Shown: one piece after another, positions 1-8,053 of the stretch
Layout: each line of letters starts with the position of its first letter
How positions within the stretch are numbered: position 1 is the first letter of the stretch
Source: Pseudothioclava sp033100795
GTDB lineage: Bacteria > Pseudomonadota > Alphaproteobacteria > Rhodobacterales > Rhodobacteraceae
Assembly (NCBI RefSeq): GCF_033100795.1
Contig: NZ_JAWLVI010000001.1
Span: 620,001-684,000, forward strand
DNA: 64,000 bases
Direction of reading: 5' to 3'
Position numbers and translations under genes: made by a program
The notes under the pieces: generated by a model
The model's database searches: none
Seen by the model: only the letters and a program-made list of their open reading frames with translations
What the model was told of the DNA's origin: nothing

Positions 1-81
1 CGCAACGGGCACGAGCAACCGATCAAGCGACGCCGCGATCAGAAATGACAATCCGCGATAGCTTTCTGCGACCGTTTCCAT
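1..81 (-). CDS. Start of an unidentified small protein (partial, runs off the left edge)
   Basis: An ATG at 81 on the minus strand is preceded by a strong Shine-Dalgarno sequence (AGGAGG, about 8 bases upstream). It opens a frame of at least 27 codons with no stop before the window edge. The visible peptide begins METVAESYRGLSFLIAASLD and turns hydrophobic after about residue 10, as a membrane anchor would. It lies about 77 bases downstream of rseP on the same strand. In many alphaproteobacteria bamA follows rseP, but this N-terminus does not look like a BamA signal peptide plus POTRA start, so I leave the function open. Confidence 0.55.
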   Translation of the reverse strand, partial: METVAESYRGLSFLIAASLDRLLVPVA

Positions 82-157
82 TTTCCGGCCTCCTCTTCCT
101 TCACCGCCTTTGACGCTACAGCGCCAATGTGGCCGAATTGGGGCGAGGGCCGAAAAA

Positions 158-1492
158 TCAGCAGAACAGGTCGTTCCAAAGGCCAAACAGCATCATCGTC
201 AGCACAAGGCTCAGCCCGCCCAACATCAGCGCGTTAAGCACGCGATCCGAAGGCGGCTTGCCGGTGATCCCTTCCCACAGGTGGAACATCAGATGCCCGC
301 CGTCCAGCACCGGGATCGGGAACAGGTTGAGGAACCCCACCGCTGTTGACAGCACCGCGATGAACCAGATGAAATCGGTCAGCCCGCCCTTTGCCGCCGC
401 CGCCGAGCCTTCGGCGATCCGCACCGCGCCCGACAGGTTGCACGACGAGATTTCCTGCAAGACCATCGCCTTCAGCCCCGCGATAGACTGCGTCACGATG
501 CCCCAGGTCTGGCTGACGCCGCCCGTCAGTGCCTCGGCAATGGTCGTTGGGCGGGTCACAGGGGTAAAGACGAAGCCGCCCGTCGCGCCGATCAGCCAGC
601 GCGTCTCGAACCCGCCCTCTCCGTTCGGAATATCCGTGCGGCGCGGGTTCAAGACCACATCGCGCAGCGCACCCGTCTCGGGGGACCAGATTTCCAGTTG
701 CAACGAAGCGCCCTCGGCTGCACGCACGGCAGCCTGCAAATCGGCAAAACGCCAGATCGGTGCGCCGTCGATTTTGGTAATCACATCATCGGGTTCGACC
801 CCCGCATCATAGGCCGCAGACGAGGCCGCAACCCCCATCAGCACCGGCGGGAAAAGCTGCGGGCCAGTCACATCAAGCCGCTCGCCCGCGCGCTCGACCG
901 TCCAGATCAGGCTCGGCGTTGAGGGAAGCGCTTCAATGATGCCGTTCATCGCCGCATAATCGGGGGTCGCGTGGCCTTCGATCGCCAGAATACGGTCGCC
1001 TGCCTGCACCTCATAGCCCGCACCCGGCAAAGGGGCCAGCGAACCAACGGCAGGGTCATCCTCGGCAATGCCAGCCCAAAGCATCAACCCCGCAATCACA
1101 AGGATCGACAGGATAAAGTTGAACACCGGCCCCGCCGCAACGGTCGCCGCCCGCGCCCAAAGGGGCGCACCATGCATGGTGTGGCGGCGCTCCTCGGCGC
1201 TTAAGCCCACCATCGCCTCTTCGTCCACGCCCGCCGAGGCCGCATTCGCATCGCCCAGAAATTTCACATAGCCGCCAAAGGGCAAAAGTGCGACCTGCCA
1301 GCGGGTGCCGTGTTTATCCACGCGCGAGAACAGCTTTGGCCCGAAGCCGAGCGAGAAGACCTCGGCCTTGATCCCCGAAATCCGGCCGATGATGTAATGG
1401 CCGTATTCGTGGACCGTCACGATCACCGAAAGCGCCACGACGAACACGCCGATAGTATACAGGAAATTGCCGAAATCGGGTAACATGCTCAC
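158..1492 (-). CDS. rseP: RseP-type site-2 zinc metalloprotease (M50)
   Basis: This 444-residue inner-membrane protease cuts membrane-spanning anti-sigma factors and signal-peptide remnants inside the bilayer. The zinc site HEYGH is at residues 28-32 in the first membrane segment, and the second conserved motif LDGGH is at about 396-400 near the C-terminal membrane helices. Two PDZ-like regions lie between about 130 and 290, as in E. coli RseP. The start is GTG at 1492, with an AAGG ribosome site about 8 bases upstream; an ATG two codons later is the alternative. It follows dxr by 11 bases and ends the pyrH-frr-uppS-cdsA-dxr-rseP series, an order common in alphaproteobacteria. The length is normal for the family and no key residue is missing. 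Confidence 0.95.
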   Translation of the reverse strand: MSMLPDFGNFLYTIGVFVVALSVIVTVHEYGHYIIGRISGIKAEVFSLGFGPKLFSRVDKHGTRWQVALLPFGGYVKFLGDANAASAGVDEEAMVGLSAEERRHTMHGAPLWARAATVAAGPVFNFILSILVIAGLMLWAGIAEDDPAVGSLAPLPGAGYEVQAGDRILAIEGHATPDYAAMNGIIEALPSTPSLIWTVERAGERLDVTGPQLFPPVLMGVAASSAAYDAGVEPDDVITKIDGAPIWRFADLQAAVRAAEGASLQLEIWSPETGALRDVVLNPRRTDIPNGEGGFETRWLIGATGGFVFTPVTRPTTIAEALTGGVSQTWGIVTQSIAGLKAMVLQEISSCNLSGAVRIAEGSAAAAKGGLTDFIWFIAVLSTAVGFLNLFPIPVLDGGHLMFHLWEGITGKPPSDRVLNALMLGGLSLVLTMMLFGLWNDLFC

Positions 1493-1503
1493 GGGGTAAA
1501 CCT

Positions 1504-2673
1504 TCAGTTTTGTGCGATCTCGAAGGCAAGGCGGCGCGCCTCCAGATCAGCCTCCAGAACAGTATCAAGGCAAGTCGGCGGGTTAGCCAAGCCCTGCCGC
1601 GCTGACATTTGCGCGAGCACCTTTTCGACCAGCGCGGTCATGTCAAGGAACCCGATCTCCTGCCCGATGAACAGGTCAAGCGCGGCCTCTTTGGCCGCGT
1701 TGAACACCGCCCCCGCAAGCCCGCCGATCCGCATCACCTCTTGCGCAAGGCCAAGCGCGGGGAAGCGCTCAAGGTCCGGCGTCTGGAAATTCAGCCGCCC
1801 GATCTGCGCCAGATCAAGGCGCGCCACAGGCAGCTCGCGCCGCGCGGGCCAGTTCAGCGCATAGCCGATCGCATGACGCATATCGGGCGCGCCCAGATGC
1901 GCCATCAGCGCGCCGTCCTTAAAGCCCACCAGCGCATGAACGATGGATTCGGGATGCACCAGAACCTCGACCATCTCGGGCGATACGCCAAAATACTCTT
2001 TGGTTTCAATGACCTCCAGCGCCTTGTTAAACATGGACGCCGAGTCGATGGTAATCCGCTGGCCCATCGCCCAATTCGGATGGGTCGAGGCCTCAGCCAC
2101 GGTGGCATGGCGCAGTTTTTCCAAAGGCCAGTCACGGAACGCGCCCCCCGAGGCGGTAATGATGATCCGCTCGACCTCGGAAATATCTTCGCCGACAAGC
2201 CCCTGGAATATCGCGGAATGTTCGCTGTCCACGGGCAGGATGCGGGCGTTATGCCGCTTGGCCTCGGCCAGCAAAAGCGGCCCCGCGGTCACAAGGCTTT
2301 CTTTATTCGCAAGCGCAAGCGTGGTGCCGTGGCGTAGCGCGCGGAACCCGGGCGCAAGCCCCGCCGCGCCCACAATCGCCGACATGATCCAATCCGCCGG
2401 ACGATCCGCCGCCTCGATCAGCGCGGCCTGCCCTGCCGCCGCCTCGATGCCCGAACCATGCAACGCATCGCGCAGCGCGGGCAGGCAGTCCTCATAGGCG
2501 GTCACGGCAATCTCGGCCCGCAGCGCGCGCGCTTGCGACGCCAGCAGGTCAACATTGCGCCCGCCGGTCAGCGCGACCACCTGATAGGCACCCGCGCCAC
2601 CCTGGCGTGTCAACAGATCAAGCGTGTTTACACCGATCGACCCGGTAGAGCCGAAAACCGAAATGCGGCGCAT
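1504..2673 (-). CDS. dxr: 1-deoxy-D-xylulose 5-phosphate reductoisomerase
   Basis: This 389-residue cytoplasmic enzyme makes 2-C-methyl-D-erythritol 4-phosphate with NADPH, the second step of the MEP isoprenoid pathway. The N-terminal nucleotide-binding motif GSTGSIG is at residues 8-14. ALANKESLV and the metal-binding VDSEHSA motif follow in the middle of the protein. The ATG at 2673 was chosen because the nucleotide-binding strand begins right after it; the frame stays open further upstream but only across cdsA. One base separates the cdsA stop from this start, so translational coupling is likely. The length matches the family. Confidence 0.95.
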   Translation of the reverse strand: MRRISVFGSTGSIGVNTLDLLTRQGGAGAYQVVALTGGRNVDLLASQARALRAEIAVTAYEDCLPALRDALHGSGIEAAAGQAALIEAADRPADWIMSAIVGAAGLAPGFRALRHGTTLALANKESLVTAGPLLLAEAKRHNARILPVDSEHSAIFQGLVGEDISEVERIIITASGGAFRDWPLEKLRHATVAEASTHPNWAMGQRITIDSASMFNKALEVIETKEYFGVSPEMVEVLVHPESIVHALVGFKDGALMAHLGAPDMRHAIGYALNWPARRELPVARLDLAQIGRLNFQTPDLERFPALGLAQEVMRIGGLAGAVFNAAKEAALDLFIGQEIGFLDMTALVEKVLAQMSARQGLANPPTCLDTVLEADLEARRLAFEIAQN

Positions 2674-2674
2674 C

Positions 2675-3481
2675 TTATCCCCCAACAAGCGGCAGGCGCG
2701 TAACCAAAGCCAGCAGCAGCAAGAGCACAACCGCGCCGACCAGCGCGTCGAACCGGTCCAGCACACCGCCATGACCGGGGATCAGCGAGGAGCTGTCCTT
2801 GACGCCCGCGCGCCGCTTCAGCCAGCTTTCGACGATGTCCCCCATCTGCCCCGCAAAGGCGACAAACGGGGACAGAACGACAAACATCCAGCCGTGTCCG
2901 GTCAGCCAGAAGACCGCGCCAACCAGCGCCGCCCCGCCCCATCCAGCCACCGTGCCCGACCATGTTTTCTTGGGGCTGATCGCGGGCCAGAATTTCGGGC
3001 CACCAAAGGTCTTGCCCGCGAAGTAACCTGCAATATCCGAGATCACGACGACCGCCACCAGCCAGACGATAATCGGCAACCCAACGCCCTCTCGCAGCGC
3101 GACAAGCCCGTAGCCGCTAAGCATGATCGCCAGCCCGTAAAGCCCGAAAAGAATGCGGTCGCGGCGCGGCATGGCAGCGCCCGCAAGCGGCACCATCAAA
3201 AGCGCGATCAGGGAAAACGGCGAATGTAAGATCAAGACCGAGGCCAACGCCAGCGACGCCAGCACGCCAAGAGCCACCGAAACCGACCGCCGCGCGGGCG
3301 CCGTCATCGCCGCCAATTCCCAGATCATCAGGCCAGTCACGATCACCGCCAGCGCGGCAAACAATATGCCGCCTTTGACGATTGCACCGATGCCGAGCGA
3401 CAGCATGACCACAGCCGAAAGCGCGCGGGATTTCAGATCCCCCCATCGGCCTGCCTTGGTGCCACCCGGCGCTGCGCTCAT
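2675..3481 (-). CDS. cdsA: Phosphatidate cytidylyltransferase (CDP-diglyceride synthase)
   Basis: This 268-residue integral membrane enzyme converts phosphatidic acid and CTP to CDP-diacylglycerol, the precursor of all bacterial phospholipids. Several hydrophobic segments precede the family signature near the C-terminus (VKDSSSLIPGHGGVLDRFD), where the Lys-Asp and GHGG-x-x-DR-x-D residues bind metal and substrate. The start at 3481 overlaps the uppS stop as ATGA, a coupled junction, and the stop is one base from the dxr start. The position between uppS and dxr is the usual one. Confidence 0.94.
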   Translation of the reverse strand: MSAAPGGTKAGRWGDLKSRALSAVVMLSLGIGAIVKGGILFAALAVIVTGLMIWELAAMTAPARRSVSVALGVLASLALASVLILHSPFSLIALLMVPLAGAAMPRRDRILFGLYGLAIMLSGYGLVALREGVGLPIIVWLVAVVVISDIAGYFAGKTFGGPKFWPAISPKKTWSGTVAGWGGAALVGAVFWLTGHGWMFVVLSPFVAFAGQMGDIVESWLKRRAGVKDSSSLIPGHGGVLDRFDALVGAVVLLLLLALVTRLPLVGG

Positions 3482-4236
3482 GCCTTGACCCCGCCGTAGC
3501 GCCGCTCGCGCTTGCCAAAACGCGACAGGATCGAGACAAGTTCTGCGGGCGAGAAATCGGGCCAGAGCGTCTCGGTGAACTCGTATTCCGCGTAAGCCGC
3601 CTGCCACGCAAGGAAGTTCGAGGTCCGCGTCTCGCCCGAGGTGCGGATCACCAGATCGGGGTCAGGTGTGCCTGCGGTATCGAGGCGCTCCTCGAAGGCG
3701 GCCTCGTCAAGCTGATCCTCGGAAATCCGCCCTGCCGCCAGATCCAGCGCCAGCTTCTTCGCGGCGCGCATGATTTCGCTCCGCCCGCCATAGTTGATCG
3801 CTACCGTCAGCGTGAGGCGTGTGTTATCTTTGGTGCGCTCTTCGATACCCGACATCAGCCGCGCCAGTTTGCCGTCAAGGCGCCCGCGTTCCCCGATGAA
3901 CCGCATCCGCACACCAAGCGCCGACAGCTCGTCCGCCTCTTTCTCGATGTAGCGCGCGAAAATGCTCATCAGTCCAAGCACTTCCTCGGTCGAGCGTTTC
4001 CAGTTCTCGGTCGAAAACGCGTAGATCGTCATGTAGCGGACGCCGAAATCGGGCGCGACGCGCACGATCTCCTTGATCCGCTCGGCACCCTTGCGGTGGC
4101 CCGCCAGTCGCGGCCAGCCCTTGTTCTGCGCCCAACGCCCGTTTCCATCCATGATAATGGCCACATGCGGCACACCGTAATCGGTAATGCCGCCGGGCAC
4201 CTCTATCTGGTCCGGTTTCACTTTCGTCCCAGCCAT
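3478..4236 (-). CDS. uppS: Undecaprenyl diphosphate synthase (isoprenyl transferase)
   Basis: This 252-residue cis-prenyltransferase extends farnesyl diphosphate to the C55 lipid carrier for cell-wall synthesis. The catalytic segment IIMDGNGRWA places the essential Asp at residue 30, and HRKGAERIKEIV follows. The C-terminal signature RTSGETRTSNFLAWQ is present; many family members have a Leu where this one has Thr in the TSNF part. The ATG at 4236 is preferred because upstream in-frame codons lie inside the frr 3' end. frr ends 22 bases upstream and cdsA overlaps by four bases downstream. Confidence 0.95.
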   Translation of the reverse strand: MAGTKVKPDQIEVPGGITDYGVPHVAIIMDGNGRWAQNKGWPRLAGHRKGAERIKEIVRVAPDFGVRYMTIYAFSTENWKRSTEEVLGLMSIFARYIEKEADELSALGVRMRFIGERGRLDGKLARLMSGIEERTKDNTRLTLTVAINYGGRSEIMRAAKKLALDLAAGRISEDQLDEAAFEERLDTAGTPDPDLVIRTSGETRTSNFLAWQAAYAEYEFTETLWPDFSPAELVSILSRFGKRERRYGGVKA

Positions 4237-4258
4237 CGGGCCTGTCCCTACCTTTAGC

Positions 4259-4822
4259 TCAGACTTGCATGATTTCGGCTTGCTTCGCCTCAAGAGCCTT
4301 GTCGACCAGCGCAATGTGCTTGTCGGTCATCTCTTGCACCGAAGTTTCCCAGAACTTCTGGTCATCCTCGGACATGCCGTTCGACTTGGCCTTCTTGACC
4401 TGATCCATCCCGTCACGGCGCACATTGCGCACGGCGACGCGGGCGTGTTCGGCATATTGCGCGGCAACGCGGGTCAGTTCCTTGCGGCGTTCCTCGTTCA
4501 GTTCGGGGATCGGCAGCATGATGATCGGACCGTTGGTCTGCGGATTGATCCCCAGACCGGATTCACGGATCGCTTTCTCGACCTTGTTGATCAGCCCCTT
4601 GTCCCAGACGTTGATCGTCACCATACGCGGCTCGGGCACGTTCACGGTGCCGACCTGGTTGATCGGGGTCAGCGAGCCATAGGCGTCGACCATGATCGGT
4701 TCAACCATGCTGGCCGAGGCGCGTCCCGTGCGCAGCGAGGCAAACTCGTGCTTAAGCGCACCCAAAGCGCCATCCATACGGCGCTCAAGATCATCAACGT
4801 CGATTTCAATATCATCGGACAT
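4259..4822 (-). CDS. frr: Ribosome recycling factor
   Basis: This 187-residue tRNA-mimic protein works with EF-G to split post-termination ribosomes. The length is exactly typical. The central RTGRASASMVEPIMVDAYGS and the LTPINQVGTVNVPEPRM region are classic RRF sequence, followed by the long helical bundle segment with many Arg and Lys residues. It lies 65 bases downstream of pyrH, the near-universal neighbour in bacteria, and precedes uppS in the same direction. No anomalies were seen. Confidence 0.97.
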   Translation of the reverse strand: MSDDIEIDVDDLERRMDGALGALKHEFASLRTGRASASMVEPIMVDAYGSLTPINQVGTVNVPEPRMVTINVWDKGLINKVEKAIRESGLGINPQTNGPIIMLPIPELNEERRKELTRVAAQYAEHARVAVRNVRRDGMDQVKKAKSNGMSEDDQKFWETSVQEMTDKHIALVDKALEAKQAEIMQV

Positions 4823-4887
4823 GTTATTTTTCCGTCTTATTATGCGGCCTGCCCCGATCAGTAACGCAGGTTGGCCCTGAAAGATAG

Positions 4888-5619
4888 TTACCCTTGCACC
4901 GAGGTGTAGGTGCCCTGCCCCGCGAGGATGCCCTGGAAGCCGCCCGGCTCATCCAGAGAGAACACGATCAGCGGCAGGTTGTTGTCACGCGCGAGCGCAA
5001 TGGCCGAGGCATCCATGACCTTAAGGTTCTTTTGCAGCACTTCGTCATAGCTGACGGTATCGTAGCGCACGGCATCGGGGTGCTTGACCGGGTCTTTATC
5101 ATAGATCCCATCGACCTTGGTGCCCTTGAAGATCGCCTCGCACGACATCTCGTTCGCGCGCAGCGTCGCGGCGGTGTCGGTGGTGAAATAGGGGTTGCCG
5201 GTGCCGGCGGCAAAGATGCAGACGCGTTTCTTTTCAAGGTGGCGCACGGCGCGGCGGCGGATGTAAGGCTCGCAGACCTGATCCATCGGGATGGCCGAGA
5301 TCACGCGGGTATGGATGCCAAGCGCCTCAAGCGCGGCCTGCATACCAAGCGCGTTCATCACGGTCGCCAGCATCCCCATATAGTCGGCGGTGGTGCGTTC
5401 CATCCCCTGTGCGGCGCCTGCCAGACCGCGGAAGATATTGCCGCCCCCGATCACCATGCAGATCTCGACGCCAAGGGCATGCACCGATTTTACCTCGCGC
5501 GCGATGCGATCGACGGTCGGCGGATGAAGCCCGTATCCCTGATCGCCCATCAGGGCTTCGCCAGAGATTTTCAACAGGACCCGCTTATACTTGGTTTTTG
5601 CTTCCTCGGCGGCGCTCAT
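4888..5619 (-). CDS. pyrH: UMP kinase
   Basis: This 243-residue amino acid kinase phosphorylates UMP to UDP in pyrimidine nucleotide synthesis. The N-terminal KRVLLKISGEALMG motif, the glycine-rich VIGGGNIFRG loop and the C-terminal GTYTSV ending are diagnostic. I chose the ATG at 5619 because AGGGA lies about 6 bases upstream. An in-frame ATG at 5649 would add ten polar residues but has no good ribosome site. The gene heads the minus-strand series through frr to rseP and diverges from miaA across about 120 bases that must hold both promoters. Confidence 0.95.
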   Translation of the reverse strand: MSAAEEAKTKYKRVLLKISGEALMGDQGYGLHPPTVDRIAREVKSVHALGVEICMVIGGGNIFRGLAGAAQGMERTTADYMGMLATVMNALGMQAALEALGIHTRVISAIPMDQVCEPYIRRRAVRHLEKKRVCIFAAGTGNPYFTTDTAATLRANEMSCEAIFKGTKVDGIYDKDPVKHPDAVRYDTVSYDEVLQKNLKVMDASAIALARDNNLPLIVFSLDEPGGFQGILAGQGTYTSVQG

Positions 5620-5676
5620 TTGCGGTCCCTCATTGTCGGTTGTATTCATCGGGCAAAATGTCCCAAATGTCGGCCA

Positions 5677-5695
5677 TGTTCAACCGCTGCGAACA
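5677..5695. promoter_or_regulatory. Inverted repeat TGTTC-N9-GAACA between pyrH and miaA
   Basis: A perfect 5-base dyad with a 9-base spacer lies in the divergent pyrH-miaA intergenic region, next to two direct copies of AATGTC at about 5658-5672. It contains LexA-like half-sites (GTTC and GAAC), but inverted rather than direct, so it is not an alphaproteobacterial SOS box. A chance dyad is quite possible. Confidence 0.25.
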
Positions 5696-5740
5696 GCTTA
5701 AAGCGCGCGCAATGCAGAAAACTCGCCGACAAGTCCGGAA

Positions 5741-6643
5741 ATGATAGTTAACACACTGAAAAACCTTCCTGAAATTCTTGCCGATGCCCCCGTGTTGATC
5801 GCTGGTCCGACGGCAAGCGGCAAGTCGGCACTGGCGTTAGGGCTGGCGGACCGGCTTGGCGGCGTGGTTGTGAATGCCGATGCGCTTCAGGTCTGGTCGT
5901 GCTGGCGGGTTCTCTCGGCGCGACCTTCGGTTGCCGACGAGGCTGCGGCCCCGCACCTGCTTTATGGCCACAAGCGCGCGGGCGAGGACTATTCCGTCGG
6001 CCATTGGCTGCGCGAGGTCGCCGCCGCGCTTGAGGACTGGCGAAACGGTGGGCCGGTGCCGATCATCACCGGCGGCACGGGGTTGTATTTCACCGCGCTG
6101 ACCGAGGGGCTGGCCGATATTCCGCCGACCCCGCCCGCGCTGCGCGAACTGGCCAATGCGCGGCGCGAGGCGGAAGGGCATGGCGCGATGCTGGCGGAAC
6201 TTGACCCCGAAACCGCCGCGCGCATCGACCGGCTGAACCCGATGCGCATCCAGCGCGCCTGGGAGGTGCAGCAGGCCACGGGGCGCGGGCTGGCCGCCTG
6301 GCAGGATGACACGCCCCCGCCCCTTGTGCCGCTGGACGCCTGCACGCCGCTTATGCTGGAGGCCGAGCGCGACTGGCTGGCCGACCGGATCGACCGGCGG
6401 TTTGACATTATGCTGGAGACCGGTGCCCTTGATGAAGCCCGCGCAATCGCTCCGATCTGGGACGCCTCCGCGCTTTGGGCCAAGGCCATCGGCGCGCCCG
6501 AACTTGTCGCATTTGTGCAAGGCCGGATCGAATTGGACGAGGCGCGCAGCCTCGCGCAGGCCGCCTCGCGGCAATATGCCAAGCGGCAACGCACATGGTT
6601 TCGTAGCCGGATGGGCGCGTGGCACAAGATCGCGTGTCCTTGA
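5741..6643 (+). CDS. miaA: tRNA dimethylallyltransferase
   Basis: This 300-residue enzyme adds a dimethylallyl group to A37 of tRNAs that read UNN codons. It shows the P-loop GPTASGKS at residues 22-29. The segment NADALQVWSCWRVLSARPS replaces the more usual NAD-S-x-QVY, so Ser is Ala and Tyr is Trp, within family variation. GGTGLYFTAL and the C-terminal QYAKRQRTWFR motif are present. It is divergent from pyrH and followed, after about 100 bases, by an AraC-family regulator on the same strand. It is one of several RNA-modification genes in the window (rlmE, trmJ-like, trmFO, gluQ, mnmA). Confidence 0.94.
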   Translation: MIVNTLKNLPEILADAPVLIAGPTASGKSALALGLADRLGGVVVNADALQVWSCWRVLSARPSVADEAAAPHLLYGHKRAGEDYSVGHWLREVAAALEDWRNGGPVPIITGGTGLYFTALTEGLADIPPTPPALRELANARREAEGHGAMLAELDPETAARIDRLNPMRIQRAWEVQQATGRGLAAWQDDTPPPLVPLDACTPLMLEAERDWLADRIDRRFDIMLETGALDEARAIAPIWDASALWAKAIGAPELVAFVQGRIELDEARSLAQAASRQYAKRQRTWFRSRMGAWHKIACP

Positions 6644-6749
6644 CGAGGGCCGGCGGGATATTGCTATCGGTTTCAAATTTTTGTTGAAAAATAACACCTT
6701 CCAGCCATATCCTCAGGCGGCTTGACCCCGATACAAGGCCGCCCCCCCC

Positions 6750-7628
6750 GTGAGACTGTTCACCGCCCCCCCTCTGTCGCAATTCGCCAAACCCCAAGCC
6801 AGAACCGACGCCCCGCCAAAGGCGGCCGAGGACATCTCGCTCGAGACCCCGCGCGCGGTCCGCATCGTGCAGCTCCAGCGCCTGGCGCAGAACGGGCGCT
6901 GGCGGGCCGAAGCGATGCGCGCGCTGACGGAATCGTGCCTGATCTGGTTCACCCGCGGTCAGGGGCGGATCACACTCAACGGGGTGACGCGCGGCTATGG
7001 CGCGCATAATGCGGTGTTTATTCCGGCGGGCGTGATGCATGGCTTCGAGATGAGCCAGCAAACCAACGGGTTTATCATCTATTTCGGCAATGGCTCGGAT
7101 GTCACCCTGCCCCAGTCGGTGCAGCATCTGCGTATCCGCGAGGCGGGCGCGCAATCCGAACTCTCCGCCATTATCGACGCGGTCCAGCGCGAGATGGCCA
7201 GCGATCGCCCCGGCGCGGATCGTGCGGCGCGCCACCATCTTGGGCTTCTGGGTGTCTGGCTGGAACGCCAGATCGAGCTGAACCCGCCCGAGTCTACCGG
7301 CCATAATGCCGCGAAACGCCTCGTCGCGCGCTATACCTTGCTGCTGGAGCGCGAATTCCGCTCGGGTCACGGGGTTGGTGACTTTGCCGCCGAACTGGGT
7401 GTGACACCGACGCATCTGACGCGGGTGTGCCGTCAAAGCTGCGGGCGCGGCGCGTCGGAAATGCTGCAAGAACGGCGACTTTACGAGGCGCGGCGCTTGC
7501 TCAGCGACACGAAAGCCCCGGTGAAAGACATCGCGCACTCGCTTGGGTTTACCACGGCGGCCTATTTCACGCGCGCGTTTCATGCAAAAACCGGCCGCAC
7601 CCCATCCGAGTTCCGGCGCGGGAAGTAG
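6750..7628 (+). CDS. AraC/XylS-family transcriptional regulator
   Basis: This 292-residue protein has a cupin-like N-terminal effector domain (about 40-130, including GRITLNGVTRGYGAHNAVFI) and a C-terminal double helix-turn-helix (about 190-290). The second helix-turn-helix shows the classic KDIAHSLGFTTAAYFTRAFH run. The start is GTG at 6750; the upstream bases are C-rich and no strong ribosome site is visible, so the exact start is uncertain. It converges on the DUF779 gene, with the two stops only about 3 bases apart. It may control the neighbouring aldehyde dehydrogenase genes, but nothing in the sequence proves this. Confidence 0.85.
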   Translation: MRLFTAPPLSQFAKPQARTDAPPKAAEDISLETPRAVRIVQLQRLAQNGRWRAEAMRALTESCLIWFTRGQGRITLNGVTRGYGAHNAVFIPAGVMHGFEMSQQTNGFIIYFGNGSDVTLPQSVQHLRIREAGAQSELSAIIDAVQREMASDRPGADRAARHHLGLLGVWLERQIELNPPESTGHNAAKRLVARYTLLLEREFRSGHGVGDFAAELGVTPTHLTRVCRQSCGRGASEMLQERRLYEARRLLSDTKAPVKDIAHSLGFTTAAYFTRAFHAKTGRTPSEFRRGK

Positions 7629-7631
7629 TGC

Positions 7632-7970
7632 CTATTCGGGACGTTCGCAGATCTCGGACCGGGTCAGGAACCGCATCGGCCGCCCGTTATCAAGGCTGAA
7701 CTGCCCGCCGCCAAGCCCCGGCATCGCGTCAATAATCAGGTCGGTGTGCTTCCAGACCTCGTATTGCGCGCCCGAGATATAGACCGGCATCCCGCCGACC
7801 TCGCCCAGCTTCACGTCGCCATCCCCGATGCGGAACTCGCCTTGCGGATAGCACATAGGCGCCGATCCATCGCAGCAGCCCCCCGACTGGTGAAACAACA
7901 CAGGCCCGTAATCCTCGACGATCTCGGCCAGAAGCTTCAACGCTTCGGGCGTTGCACTGACTTTAGACAT
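7632..7970 (-). CDS. DUF779 protein, aldehyde dehydrogenase partner
   Basis: This 112-residue soluble protein of the DUF779 family has unknown biochemistry. The family marker is the HQSGGCCDGSAPMC segment near residue 30, a cysteine-rich stretch that could bind metal or be redox active. It starts 83 bases after the aldehyde dehydrogenase stop and is probably co-transcribed. DUF779 genes are commonly found beside ExaC/AldB-type aldehyde dehydrogenases, which supports a linked role. It ends within a few bases of the converging AraC gene. Confidence 0.88.
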   Translation of the reverse strand: MSKVSATPEALKLLAEIVEDYGPVLFHQSGGCCDGSAPMCYPQGEFRIGDGDVKLGEVGGMPVYISGAQYEVWKHTDLIIDAMPGLGGGQFSLDNGRPMRFLTRSEICERPE

Positions 7971-7998
7971 CGCGTCCTCCTGCTACAAACGCCAAAAT

Positions 7999-8050
7999 GG
8001 CCGCCCCCCGAGAGAGGAAGGGGGACGGCCGGGACCGGGAAAACCCGGGA
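7999..8050. other. Intercistronic hairpins between aldehyde dehydrogenase and DUF779 gene
   Basis: Two GC-rich stem-loops are packed into the 83-base gap. One pairs GGCCG with CGGCC around a C-run and G-run; the other is CCGGG-AAAA-CCCGG. Neither is followed by a T-run on the minus strand, so they look like RNA-stability or processing elements rather than a terminator. Confidence 0.45.
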
Positions 8051-8053
8051 GGA

